Source: Viridibacterium curvum (lineage in GTDB: Bacteria > Pseudomonadota > Gammaproteobacteria > Burkholderiales > Rhodocyclaceae). Taken from it: a DNA stretch of 64,000 bases. Positions 10,570-20,000 of this stretch are shown piece after piece. A model generated the notes under the pieces. The model did no database searches and was not told the DNA's origin. It worked only from the letters and a program-made list of their open reading frames with translations. The stretch lies in contig NZ_BAABLD010000008.1 of assembly GCF_039544165.1 (NCBI RefSeq), positions 1,178,001 through 1,242,000 of the forward strand, given 5' to 3'. Position 1 is the first letter of the stretch. Each line of letters begins with the position of its first letter. Position numbers and translations under genes: made by a program.

Positions 10570-11091
10570 TTAACCATCAACTGGTACCTCCGGCGTATCC
10601 AGTATGAGTTGATAGAAGCCCAGATCCAGCCAGCGCCCGAACTTGAATCCGGCTTGCCGGATGGTGCCTGCATGGGTGAAGCCAAGCTTCTCGTGCAGCG
10701 CAATGCTGCCGGTGTTCTCGATATCGATGCCGCCGATCAGCACGTGCACCGCGTTCTCCCGCGCCATGGCAATCAGACGTTGCATGAGTGCCAGACCAAT
10801 GCCTTTGCCACGGTGATCCTTATGCACGTAGACCGAGTGCTCCACCGAGTACTTGTACGCCGGAAAAGCGCGGAATGTGCCGTAGCTTGCGAAGCCCAGC
10901 AAGACGCCTGCGTCATCTTCCAGGCCAATCACCGGGAAGCTGTTTGATGCCTTGGTCATGAACCAGGCACGCATCGATTCCAGCGTGCGCGGCTTGTAGT
11001 CGTACAAAGCCGTCGAGTTGAGGATGGCCTCGTTGAGGATGTCGAGGATCCGGTCGGCATGGGTATCGACGTGGCAAGAGATGAAGCGCAA
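10570..11091 (-). CDS. GNAT N-acetyltransferase, phosphinothricin acetyltransferase-like
   Basis: 173 residues of the GNAT fold. The acetyl-CoA loop VHKDHRGKGIGLALMQRLI (Q/RxxGxG/A motif) is at about 92-110, and GIDIENTGSIALHEKLGFTHAG is the typical motif B. The N-terminal ILNEAILNSTALYDYKPRTLESM is characteristic of the Pat/Bar-like subgroup that acetylates small amines such as phosphinothricin or methionine sulfoximine. The start is TTG 11091, supported by AAGGAGG six bases upstream; no in-frame ATG fits as well. The substrate in this organism is unknown. Confidence 0.88.
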   Translation of the reverse strand: MRFISCHVDTHADRILDILNEAILNSTALYDYKPRTLESMRAWFMTKASNSFPVIGLEDDAGVLLGFASYGTFRAFPAYKYSVEHSVYVHKDHRGKGIGLALMQRLIAMARENAVHVLIGGIDIENTGSIALHEKLGFTHAGTIRQAGFKFGRWLDLGFYQLILDTPEVPVDG

Positions 11092-11143
11092 TCAATCCTC
11101 CTTGGGGGTGAAGCGGATCGGGGGCAGGAGTTCGCCATGAACG

Positions 11144-11229
11144 GGTAGCCTGGATGCAGCGCAGCGGAATCCGGGGGCAGTGCAGCACGTGGAGTCCCGG
11201 ATTCCGGCTTGCGCCTGCATCCGGGCTAC
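11144..11229. repeat. Imperfect palindromic repeat upstream of the GNAT gene
   Basis: The left arm (about 11144-11175, GGTAGCCTGGATGCAGC...) and right arm (11196-11229, CCCGGATTCCGGCTTGCG... to GGGCTAC) are near reverse complements separated by about 20 nt. Elements of this look, with the GGATGCAGCGCAGCGGAATC core, are dispersed in many proteobacterial genomes. It can fold as a long hairpin; no gene is inside. Confidence 0.75.
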
Positions 11230-11330
11230 TTGCTGCCCGCATAGAAAATGCACCAGGCTTCTTGATCCTCATCGTTCTTGTACTTGAAGGATGACGACCA
11301 GAAATGCTCGTCTGAACTCAATGTCTTCTT

Positions 11331-11552
11331 TTACGACTCGCTCAACCGGTCTACATACTTCATTACATAGTGGTGAGACAGAAAGGTCTCGACCACGCAA
11401 TACGATGGAATGGCGAGCATCAGTGCGATGAAGAAAACCCAATAGCGATTCAACTGGAAGCCAAGGCGCTTCTTCAGAACCTGTTTGATCAGCAGGGCTA
11501 GTACGATTGGAGGTAGCAATAGCCATATTGCAAACTGCCCAAGCACAAACAA
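11331..11552 (-). CDS. Small membrane protein, possibly 5'-truncated
   Basis: 73 residues from a TTG start, with two hydrophobic segments (FAIWLLLPPIVLALLI and YWVFFIALMLAIP). The open frame continues upstream without ATG or GTG for about 33 codons, adding another hydrophobic stretch (TLFSIVWAILFVL), and meets a stop near 11630. The true protein may therefore begin at an unusual codon or be a decayed gene that lost its start. Composition here is visibly less GC-rich than in the neighbours, which suggests a different origin. Confidence 0.45.
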   Translation of the reverse strand: MFVLGQFAIWLLLPPIVLALLIKQVLKKRLGFQLNRYWVFFIALMLAIPSYCVVETFLSHHYVMKYVDRLSES

Positions 11553-11729
11553 GATGGCCCAGACTATTGAGAAGAGGGTTGATAAGGTGTCGCTCAGGTT
11601 TTGTGAACTGCCTGACTTGAGATGGATGCGTCATGATGCCGCGCTATTCGCGCTAGGCAGATTTCGTGCGGTGCTCTCACCGTGTGGAGGCTAAGAGATC
11701 ACACGGGTTCGAGCGGCAACCTGGCGCGG

Positions 11730-12035
11730 CTACTTCGTAAGCATGTACATGCCAGTCCCACAGAAGGCGATATACATGACGTAAATTGGGAAGTGCAGCG
11801 GATTGAATGGCCACTCACCTGGTTGAGATCTAATCAAGAACGTTAGTCCATACAGCCCCGCCAGCGTCAGAAAAGCCGAGGCTGAGAACAAGCCTGCATG
11901 GACAGGATTTTTGTTTTTGACTGCTCGAATGCATAGCCACGACAAATAAAGAATCGTTCCAATCCCACATAAAAATGCGGCTAGAGCTGAGAGTAGGGTG
12001 CCAGGCAGAAGAAGCCCCATCATCAGGTCATACAT
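11730..12035 (-). CDS. Small multi-pass membrane protein of unknown function
   Basis: 101 residues from ATG 12035, with three predicted membrane helices (GLLLPGTLLSALAAFLCGI, AGLFSASAFLTLAGLYGLTFL, HFPIYVMYIAFCGTGMY). A longer in-frame version to 12140 begins with a polar segment unlike a signal sequence, so the internal ATG is preferred. No family recognised. It sits with another short membrane protein in a patch of lower GC, between the T6SS-linked genes and the eCIS. Confidence 0.5.
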   Translation of the reverse strand: MYDLMMGLLLPGTLLSALAAFLCGIGTILYLSWLCIRAVKNKNPVHAGLFSASAFLTLAGLYGLTFLIRSQPGEWPFNPLHFPIYVMYIAFCGTGMYMLTK

Positions 12036-12174
12036 GACGAATATCCATCTGGTTGTTTTGGAGTCTTTGACAGGAGGCCGGCCCGGGCTACTTCTGAGCG
12101 CCTTCTGGTGATGTCTGTACTTGGATTGTAGGGACTGCACTGCGTGTATGGCATCGTTTGCGATGACAGGTCTT

Positions 12175-12927
12175 TCAGCGTCGCGGAGTTTTCATGCTCC
12201 GCTTCCGCTGATTCCCCCGCCCGCTCGCAAGCCGCCCCTTGATGGCTTTCCGCTTTGCCGCAGTCTCATCGGCTTCGATAGAGAAGTTCTCATGCTTCCC
12301 CGTCTTGGGGTCAAAGAAGCCGATGTAGCCGCCGGGATTGACGTTGAAGGATTTGAGCGTCTTGCGCTTGTGGCCGCGGCCGAGGAAGTCGTTGCGGGCA
12401 CCAGGTTCCGAGCCTTCGGTGAAGTAGAGCGGCAGCACGAAATTGGAGACGGTGACGCCGTCGATTTCGTAGGTCTCCGATTGCACGGCGTCGCACATCT
12501 CGAACCAGTGGAAGACCTGGCGCTTCTCGGTGGGGTGGGGGCCTTGCACGAGCAGGTTGGCGAGCGGGTCGGCAAGCAGCTCCAGCGCTTCGTGCGAGAA
12601 GGTGGCTGTCCAGGATTCGCCGAGTTCTTTTGACAGGCCGGTGAAGACGAATCCGTAGGGGATGCCGTTGTTGTTGGCCTCGTGGTAGCCCAGGGCGTCG
12701 TCGACGTTGGGTTCCTTGAGCAGGTAGAGGATCGCATCGCCACGCAGGTCGGCGAAGGATTGTTTGGTCTTCGTGCTGCCGCCGTGGCCCTCAAGACGCA
12801 GACGCGCGCCGAAATGCCAGTAGGGTTCGAAGTCTTCGCTGATCTGCCGGTTGATGGCGCGGATGACGGTCTGCAGTTCGTCGTCCTTGATGTGACCGGC
12901 GGTGAGGTTGATGACGGAGATGAGCAT
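12175..12927 (-). CDS. HEALE-motif protein, last gene of the eCIS cargo segment
   Basis: 250 residues starting at ATG 12927 with AGGAGG six bases upstream. The central stretch ESWTATFSHEALELLADP places His112, Glu113 and Glu116 in an HExxE arrangement followed by Asp120, and FHWFEMCDAVQSETYEIDG follows at 139-157. Conserved acidic and His residues suggest a metal site, but this is not a family whose activity I can name. The C-terminus is Lys/Arg-rich. It begins 30 nt after the small gene that overlaps the DUF4157 cargo, so it is probably co-transcribed with it. It could be a further effector or a hydrolase tied to the injection system. Confidence 0.65.
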   Translation of the reverse strand: MLISVINLTAGHIKDDELQTVIRAINRQISEDFEPYWHFGARLRLEGHGGSTKTKQSFADLRGDAILYLLKEPNVDDALGYHEANNNGIPYGFVFTGLSKELGESWTATFSHEALELLADPLANLLVQGPHPTEKRQVFHWFEMCDAVQSETYEIDGVTVSNFVLPLYFTEGSEPGARNDFLGRGHKRKTLKSFNVNPGGYIGFFDPKTGKHENFSIEADETAAKRKAIKGRLASGRGNQRKRSMKTPRR

Positions 12928-12957
12928 GCGCAGCCTCCTGCGGAATGGGCGATGCGT

Positions 12958-13422
12958 TCAGGAAAGGGCCTCGCTGGCGGACACGCCAGCTTGTAGCTTT
13001 TGCAAGACATGGGTGTAACGCGACGCAAGATCAAAAACGCGTGAAGTGACGGCTCCGATTTCGTCGTGGAGCGTTCCGGGGGTGATGGCGGCGCCGTCGC
13101 GGAAGAGAAGGTTGCCGGACTGCAGATGCAGTTCAACACAGCCGAGGTAGAGGCGTTCATTGACGAGCGCGCTGAATACAAGGGCCTCAGTCAGTTGTGT
13201 GCCGCTAAGGGTGTGACGCCAGATGACGAGACAGCGGAAGCATTGGCCAGCTGCGTCCAGAATCCATAGCACTTCGCTGAATGCATCGTCGGGTGACAGC
13301 GTTACGGCAACGACGTGTTCGCCTTCACGATCAAAACTGGTGGGTGCCCAATCAAATGTGGCGCAAATCTGCACCACCACTTCGCAAAACAGATCGGCCG
13401 TGATCGGTGCCGCGCTAATCAT
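12958..13422 (-). CDS. Small acidic protein overlapping the cargo gene, candidate immunity or chaperone
   Basis: 154 residues without signal peptide. The start overlaps the stop of the large cargo gene by 4 nt (ATGA), so the two are translationally coupled. The fold is not recognised with certainty; the pattern of short strands and two helices (FDWAPTSFDREGEHVVAV...SEVLWILD...CFRCLVIW...VSASEALS) is reminiscent of YbjN/CesT-type chaperone-like proteins. Such a position fits either a loading chaperone for the cargo or an immunity protein against its C-terminal toxin domain. The two options are not separable from sequence alone. Confidence 0.55.
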   Translation of the reverse strand: MISAAPITADLFCEVVVQICATFDWAPTSFDREGEHVVAVTLSPDDAFSEVLWILDAAGQCFRCLVIWRHTLSGTQLTEALVFSALVNERLYLGCVELHLQSGNLLFRDGAAITPGTLHDEIGAVTSRVFDLASRYTHVLQKLQAGVSASEALS

Positions 13423-16400
13423 TTTTTATTTCCTTTGCCCGGAACGGTGTGTTGCTCGACGAGGTCGCTGGTGTTGCGCTTTATCGATTTGCGTTCAATG
13501 GTTATCGTGAATGTTTCGCCAGCAAAGCCAAATTGCTCGATGAAATCAGCCTTTTGCGCAGCGACTGCGTTGGCCTTGTTTGGTCCGTCAGCAAATTTAT
13601 CGTCGTAGCGCTTACCGAGTCTGCGGTTCTCGGAGGCTTTTCCGAGGAACAGGTTGGGAAGGTAGTTATTGGCCTTCTGCAACATTTCGCGTGCGGCAGC
13701 CACGATGCCGGGTTTGGTCTCGCTGGCAGGCGTGGTGGGATGCTTGGGATGGGATTTGAGCATGTTTGCGGCTTCGGAGAATTTCTTGGGGCGAATGGCG
13801 GCATCGGTGCTGGAGATGGTGTCGCTGATCGATATCTTGTGGCGGATATCAAACTTCGCATTTCTGAATTCGCCTGGCTGGGCGTCCGCTTTGACGGTAT
13901 CCCAGATCGGGTTTTTCGTTCGGTCACTGAAGTGCGCAATCGTCTCTGGTGTCCAGCCGAGTTGCTTGCGGTCGATAAACAGCGGCCCGACGATACCATC
14001 GGCCTTGATGAGCGCATCAACGGTGGAACCGATGGCGTCATTGGCAGCTTTGAGTTCGGCCTGTTTGCCCGGTAGCGCCGGGTCGGCCTTGTTGGCGCGC
14101 TCCATGGCGGCAATGGTAGTGATGAGTCCGCGTGCCTTGCTGATGGCGCCGCCGACGGCGCCAATCTTGTCCTTGTTGGCGTCTTTGAAGGCTGCGTCTT
14201 TCTTCGACAGGTATTCTGCGAGGAACGCGTCCGCGGCCTTGGGGGCGCTGGCAATCATCAGCTTGGGCGACGAACCCTCTTCGACAAAGATGGTGTGACC
14301 GTGCCCCGTGTCGTCGCGGAAGCGTGCCTTGGTAGCTCCCCAGTTGAACAGTTTCTTGAGCGCATCCTTGCCCTTGCCGATCAGCTTTGCCAGCAGCTTC
14401 TTGGCTACACCGACTACCCAGCCAATCGCCGCATCCAATGCCTTGTCGACGGGGTCACGCACCTTGCGGATGACGCCCATGACCTTGTCGGCGATCTTGC
14501 CGACGGCGAAGTTGAGCAGGAAATTGATGGCGATGTTGAGCATGCCGGCGAGGATGCCCTCGACCTTCTTGGCGGCGGCGCCGATGTTGCCGGCGGCAAT
14601 CTGCACGATGCTGGTTGCGATGGCTTTGCCTACAGCGGCGATCTGCTTGATGTTTTCGTAGACCGTGGTGATCAGCGTGACGATGGACATGATCGCGCTG
14701 ATGAAGCCGGCGCCCGGAATGAACATCGCGACGACCTTGGGGATGGCCTTCTTGACGATGGCGTCGACGACGAGGCCGGTGATGCCGTCGACGATGGTGC
14801 CGACCAGGCTGCCGAGCTGGCCCTTGATCTGTGCCCAGGCCGCAATGGGACCCTGATTCTTCAGGGTGATGATGACGTCAACCGCGCCTTCGGCGAAGGC
14901 AACCGTCTTCTCACCGAGCACCTTGACGAGTTTCTCGCGCAAGTTGGCCCAGGAGAGACCGAGCACCGACAGGCCGAGCTTGAAGAGCTCCATCAGGTCG
15001 AAGGATTTCGGGATGTAGACGCCGGGCAGTGAGCCGGTCAGCCAGTTGAGCAGACCCTTCTTGAGGTGGTTCACGAAGTTGCCGGCGAACATGTTGAAGC
15101 CGGCCTTGCCCGCGTTGGCGAGGTTGCGCACGAAAGGCATGGGGTTCTTGAGGATGTCCCTGAGCGCCCCGCCGGTCTGCTTGACGTAGCCCATGACGCC
15201 GGGTTTGACGACGTCGAAGACGATCTCCAGCAGATCCCACACGGCCTTGGCGGCCCAGGTGATGAAGTCGCCTGCGAAGTTGGCGAAGACCTTGCCGAGC
15301 TTGATGAAAGCCAGGGGGATGAGGACGATGTCGTAGATCGTCAGCGATTTCAGTGCGGTCAGGAACAGGCCGGGGATGGCCATGACCTTCTGCTTGAGGA
15401 TGCCCGTGTTCTGCTTGAACCACGCGACAGTGCGCGGGATGGCCTTGGCCTGCTTGATCGTGGCCCAGGTTTCGCCCTGGTTCACGAAGTCCATGAAGGC
15501 GCCCATCAGGGCTTCGCCATCGAGGCTGGCGGCATCGCCCGTGATCGGGTCCTTGCCCATGATGCCGCACAGGATCTTGTAGCCGCTGGTGGTTTGCGCG
15601 TAGGCGCCGATGGGCTTGAGGATGAGGTCCTTGATCAGCTCGACGATGCCTGTGCCCAGGGACTTGGCGAGCCCGATGACCTGGTCGATGGGACCGGTAA
15701 TGATGGCCTTGCCGCTCTCCCACAGCGCACCGAGCCCGCCGAGGATCTTGGAGCCGATGTTCTTGATGAACTGTTTGACGTCGTTCCAGATGTTCTTGCC
15801 GACATCCTTGACGGCGTCGAACGCTGTCGACACCCAGGCGCTGACCTTGGCGAAGACGCCGTGGTTGGTGAGCGCTTCGTTGATCTTGGGGCCGATGCCC
15901 GGCAGCAGGCTGATGACGCCGCGCATGATGTTGCCGGCATCGCGTGGCACTGACGTCTGGTTGAGCGGGTCGTAGCCGATGATGACCTTGAACAGCGGGT
16001 AGCCGGGCAGGCTGTCGGCCTTCTCCTTGACGTAGTCCCAAGGGTCCGGCAGCAGGTCGCGCTGGATCGTACCTTCGGCCACCGGTTCGCGATGGACGAC
16101 GCTGTCGTCGACGCTGCGCTGCGCACCGGCGCCTTGCTTCGCGCCGCCCTGCTGCACGGTGTGGGTGAGTTCGTGGGCGAGCAGCTCCTTGCCTTCGGCG
16201 GTGTCGGGTTTGAACTGGCCGGCGCCGAAGAAGATGTCCTGGCCCACCGTGAAGGCCTTGGCGGACAGGTCTTGCGACATGCCCGCCGCCTGCTCGCCGG
16301 TGTGGACGCGCACGCCGCTGAAGTCGGCATCGAAGCGTGGTTCCATGAAGCGCCGCACGCTGGGCGGTAGCGGGCTGCCGCCGCCGCGCGCGTTGCGGAT

Positions 16401-16859
16401 CTCGGCAGCGAGGTTGGCCGACACATCCACTTGTCCATCGACCGTGCTCGCCGAGCGCTTCTGCCGCTGCACGAGGGCGATGCCGCGCGGGCTGGCTTCG
16501 GCCACCATGCGCGCCAGTGCCGATTCGCGTTGCACGATGAGGCCTGCCATGCGCGCCAAGTAGGGCGACTGCCATGCCGAACGCATGACGGTTTTCGTGC
16601 CGCCGCTCTTGCCGCCTGGCTGGTCTGCCGCGCCGGGGCGCTTGATGCCGGCCGGCATCTGCATCACGCGCTTCGCCGTCTCCTCGGCTTCCTTCTCGGC
16701 TGCATCGTTGGGCGACGAGACCTTCATTGCTGGTGCGCACTGCACCGTTACCGGGGGTGATGGCACACGCACCGGCGCCGGCAGCGTCGTCGCGCGGTTG
16801 ACCTGCGCGGCGCGTTGCACGGTGGGTGCGGTGGTTTTCGTGGTGACGGCGGTGCTCAT
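13419..16859 (-). CDS. DUF4157 (eCIS-core) cargo protein, candidate toxin A
   Basis: 1146 residues from ATG 16859 (an upstream GTG would add 7). Near the N-terminus is VSSPNDAAEKEAEETAKRVM, the short motif that often precedes DUF4157. The DUF4157/eCIS-core domain is at about 160-240, with FSGVRVHTGEQA and LLAHELTHTVQQ (HExxH at 229-233). Residues ~270-880 are strongly hydrophobic/amphipathic helices rich in Gly, Ile and Val, homologous to the middle of the neighbouring 1204-residue protein. The C-terminal ~260 residues are hydrophilic and contain RHKISISDTI and NNYLPNLFLG..ENRRLG, loosely like an HNH nuclease. Known DUF4157 proteins are loaded effectors of contractile particles; the toxic activity is inferred. 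Confidence 0.8.
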   Translation of the reverse strand: MSTAVTTKTTAPTVQRAAQVNRATTLPAPVRVPSPPVTVQCAPAMKVSSPNDAAEKEAEETAKRVMQMPAGIKRPGAADQPGGKSGGTKTVMRSAWQSPYLARMAGLIVQRESALARMVAEASPRGIALVQRQKRSASTVDGQVDVSANLAAEIRNARGGGSPLPPSVRRFMEPRFDADFSGVRVHTGEQAAGMSQDLSAKAFTVGQDIFFGAGQFKPDTAEGKELLAHELTHTVQQGGAKQGAGAQRSVDDSVVHREPVAEGTIQRDLLPDPWDYVKEKADSLPGYPLFKVIIGYDPLNQTSVPRDAGNIMRGVISLLPGIGPKINEALTNHGVFAKVSAWVSTAFDAVKDVGKNIWNDVKQFIKNIGSKILGGLGALWESGKAIITGPIDQVIGLAKSLGTGIVELIKDLILKPIGAYAQTTSGYKILCGIMGKDPITGDAASLDGEALMGAFMDFVNQGETWATIKQAKAIPRTVAWFKQNTGILKQKVMAIPGLFLTALKSLTIYDIVLIPLAFIKLGKVFANFAGDFITWAAKAVWDLLEIVFDVVKPGVMGYVKQTGGALRDILKNPMPFVRNLANAGKAGFNMFAGNFVNHLKKGLLNWLTGSLPGVYIPKSFDLMELFKLGLSVLGLSWANLREKLVKVLGEKTVAFAEGAVDVIITLKNQGPIAAWAQIKGQLGSLVGTIVDGITGLVVDAIVKKAIPKVVAMFIPGAGFISAIMSIVTLITTVYENIKQIAAVGKAIATSIVQIAAGNIGAAAKKVEGILAGMLNIAINFLLNFAVGKIADKVMGVIRKVRDPVDKALDAAIGWVVGVAKKLLAKLIGKGKDALKKLFNWGATKARFRDDTGHGHTIFVEEGSSPKLMIASAPKAADAFLAEYLSKKDAAFKDANKDKIGAVGGAISKARGLITTIAAMERANKADPALPGKQAELKAANDAIGSTVDALIKADGIVGPLFIDRKQLGWTPETIAHFSDRTKNPIWDTVKADAQPGEFRNAKFDIRHKISISDTISSTDAAIRPKKFSEAANMLKSHPKHPTTPASETKPGIVAAAREMLQKANNYLPNLFLGKASENRRLGKRYDDKFADGPNKANAVAAQKADFIEQFGFAGETFTITIERKSIKRNTSDLVEQHTVPGKGNKK

Positions 16860-16959
16860 GCGTTCAGGCGTCCGGAGCACTTGTCATTCCCGCCAGCTTT
16901 ACAGTCGGCGAAGCCGCACTGCGCTCCCCTCCCCCGCTTGCGGGGGAGGGGGTGGGGGA

Positions 16960-17040
16960 GAGGGTACTCGCGGGAATCCAGTGTCGTTCGAAACGGCAAA
17001 GAAAAGTCGCTGGGTTCCCGCCTTCGCGGGAACGACGAAT
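16960..17040. repeat. Palindromic REP-like repeat between the two cargo genes
   Basis: The 213-nt spacer holds two G/C-rich palindromes. One is CTCCCCTCCCCCGCTTGCGG-type at about 16924-16950. The other is a pair of facing arms, CGCGGGAATCCAG (about 16969) and GGTTCCCGCCTTCGCGGGAA (17013-17032). The second element recurs at 62396-62469. It leaves the two cargo genes on separate blocks and may act as a transcript-stabilising or attenuating hairpin. No gene or clear promoter is seen in the spacer. Confidence 0.7.
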
Positions 17041-17072
17041 TGCGCGAGTAGTGTGGATAGCGCTCATGCGAC

Positions 17073-20000
17073 TCAGGTGTCCGGGTAGGGCGGAATGTCG
17101 TGGTCGACGGTGACCTTTTCTTTCTTGCTGCCTACCTTGTTCTTCAACTCTCCCGGATCGTCCGGGTCTTCCTCCAGCTCCTGCCAGTTGCAATCGAACG
17201 ATTTGGCGAGCAATCCTTCCTGAGAGACAACGCCTTTCTTCTCATCGGCGTCGCTGATGGTGCGTGCGCTCGACGGGTAGTTCACGATGACTTCGTAGCG
17301 GTACCAGCGTGGCTTGGACTTGGTGCCGATGTTGTCGACGATGAAATTCTCGACCTGCGAGTAGTGCCGCGCGTTCATGCTGAACGTGATCGGTGTGAGG
17401 TTGTCGCTGCGGTCGCCGGCACCACCCAGGCGATGATTGAGCAGATGCCCCAGCACGTAGAGACGGATATCGGATTTGCGGCGGATGTTGACCTTCTCCC
17501 AGATCGGCGGCGCACCCGCTTCGGAGGGCCGGCTGCCGAACTCCTTGAAGTCCGGGCCGATAGGGTCGGCAAGCATGCGCGTGGCGCCGCGATTGCCATT
17601 GGCTGTGTAGTAATGAACCTTGGATCTAATGCCCGCAGCGCCGGTGCCTTCAACCGGTGTCGGCCTCTTGGCTTTTGGATTGACCTCACCTTCGATGGTC
17701 CACTTGCCGTTCTCGAGCACGACATCCAGACGCGTCATGCGGTGCTTGACCCGAATGACCGCGAGCAGAGGACGCAGCACAACAGCGCCCACGGGCTTGC
17801 CGTGATACTTCATCACGGCGGTGTATGCCTCGGCCATGCCCTGATCGAGGCGTTGCTGTGGCGTGGCTTTGGGGTCACCACCCATGGCCCGGCTGAGTAG
17901 CCCGCGCGCCTTGTCCGCCACCCATTTCGCCACCCTGGCGAGCACGCCGTCCACCTTGTCACGCACCTTCTGTATCGCGTCGCGGATCTTCGCCGTGATG
18001 CCATTGAGGCGTAGCAGGGCGGCGAGGAAGTTGATGACGAGGGAGAGGCCGCGTGCGAGGCCATCTTCCATCGCCTGTGCGGCAGCACCGATGTTGCCGG
18101 CCGCGATCTCGGCTATCGACCCGAGGAAGTTCGACACCATCTTCGCAATCTGCTTCGCCTTCTGGATGAAGAAGACGACCGTGTCGTAGATGCCGATGAT
18201 GGCCTTGACGATGCCGGCGCCGGGCACGAACAGGCTCACCACCCACTGGATGGCCTGCTCGATGATCTTCATCTTGATGAAGTCTTGCACCGCTGCGACG
18301 AAGGCTTCGCTCATCTCGCTGGCAATGCTCTTGAGCTGTTCCCACGCGGCCATGGGGCCTTCGGTGACCAGGGTTTTCACGAGTGTGAAGGTCTTCTCCA
18401 GCCCGCTCACGGCGGGCTCGCCCATCTCGGTGACGAGGTGTTTGCGCAGATTGGTGTATGAGACGCCAATCATCTGCAGCGCGACGCCGATGATGCCCTG
18501 CAGGTTCCACACCGAGGGCAGCTTGAGGCCTTCGAGCGAGCCCGTGAGCCATTCGAACAGCGCATCCTTGAGGTGCTTGAGGAAGTTCTTGCCGAAGTTC
18601 TCGAAGCCCGTGATGGCGGCGCGCATGAGGTTCTTCACGAAGGCGATGGGCTGCGTGAAGATGGCCTTGAGCACGGCCGCACCCTTGCTGATGATGTCTT
18701 CGATCTCGCCGAGCGAATAACCGAACTTCGACAGCGCCCAGGTGAAGAACTTCTTGGCGGCCCACAGCAGCAGCTTGCCGAGCTTGGCGAGCGCGCCCGA
18801 CATGGCCTCCTTCATCTTCTCGATCTTCTCGTCGATGGCCTTGATGGCGGCCTGCTGCTTGTCGGCGAGTTGCTGCTGCAGCTCCTCTTCCTTCTTCGCG
18901 ATGAAGCCGTCCAGGGCGTCGAGCTGTTCGCTCACTTCGCCCGCCACCTTCTGGCCGATCTGTTTGAGTGCAGGGCCGAGCTTGTCGACGTAGTCCTTGA
19001 TCGTGCTGCGAGCCTGTGCCAGCTCGTCCTTGCACTCCTGGATGACGCGTTTGTTGTCGGCGCTGATCTGTGCGACGAGGCCTTCGATGCGGCTCACGAA
19101 GGCAGCACGGTTGCGGTCGAAGATGGCCTTCACACCCGGCAGTTCGTCCATGCCGAGCAGCCAGTCCTTGGCCTTGCGCGCCCAGCCGAACATGCCGGAG
19201 TAGCGGTCGTCCTTGAAGGCGTCGATGTCGCGATTGACGTTGTTCTCGAAGTCGCGCGTCGCCTGCGCATTGCCATCGTCGAAGCGCTTCATCGATTGCG
19301 TTTCGAGATCGGCGAGCTTCTTCGTCACCTTGGCCTGTGCGGCCTTGTGGATGCCGTTGATGTGGTTGGCGACTTCCTCGCGTTTCTTCTCCAGCGTGGT
19401 CTTGGCGTGGCGCTGCTTTTCGCCGGTGGCGCCGAGGCCGCCCTTGCGGCGCGTGACCATGGCATCGCGTTGCTTCTTCTCGCTCTGCTGCATGTCGGCG
19501 TCGACTTTCGCGGTCTCCTGCTTTGCGAAGTTCTGGATAGCCGCGGGCTCTTTGGCCGCCATGTCGGCCATGCCCTTCTTCTCCTTGTTGGCCGTGGCGA
19601 GGTCGCCGCTGTCGACCATGTCGAGCTGTTCCTGCGTGACGCCTTCTTCCTTGAGTTTGGCGTCGGCCTCGTTGGTGAACTTGCTGACGTCGGTGTGTTC
19701 GCGCTGCAGCGGCGCAATGGCGTTTGCGCCCAGCTGTAGGTTGGGTGTGGCCGGTGCCTTCTCCATCGGCGGTAGTGCCTCGGGCGTGTGGTCAGGCGCG
19801 GCCGGCGGCGGGGTCTGGCCCATGTCGGCGAAGGTGCCGACGACGGCGTTCTTGTCGCCCTGCACGGTCTTGAGCACATCGGCACCGATGTGCTGGCCCT
19901 TCATGTCGCGCTTGAAGTTGTCGACGTCCTCGATGTTCTTCGGCACGTTGTCGCGCAGCGATTGCTGCAGGGTCTGCTTGCCCTTGTTCTCGTCGACGGG

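Noticed and set aside
13419..16859. HELTH motif of DUF4157 as proof of a protease toxin
   Set aside because: The HExxH is a constant feature of DUF4157, and its activity is not established for most members; the C-terminal domain is more likely to carry toxicity.
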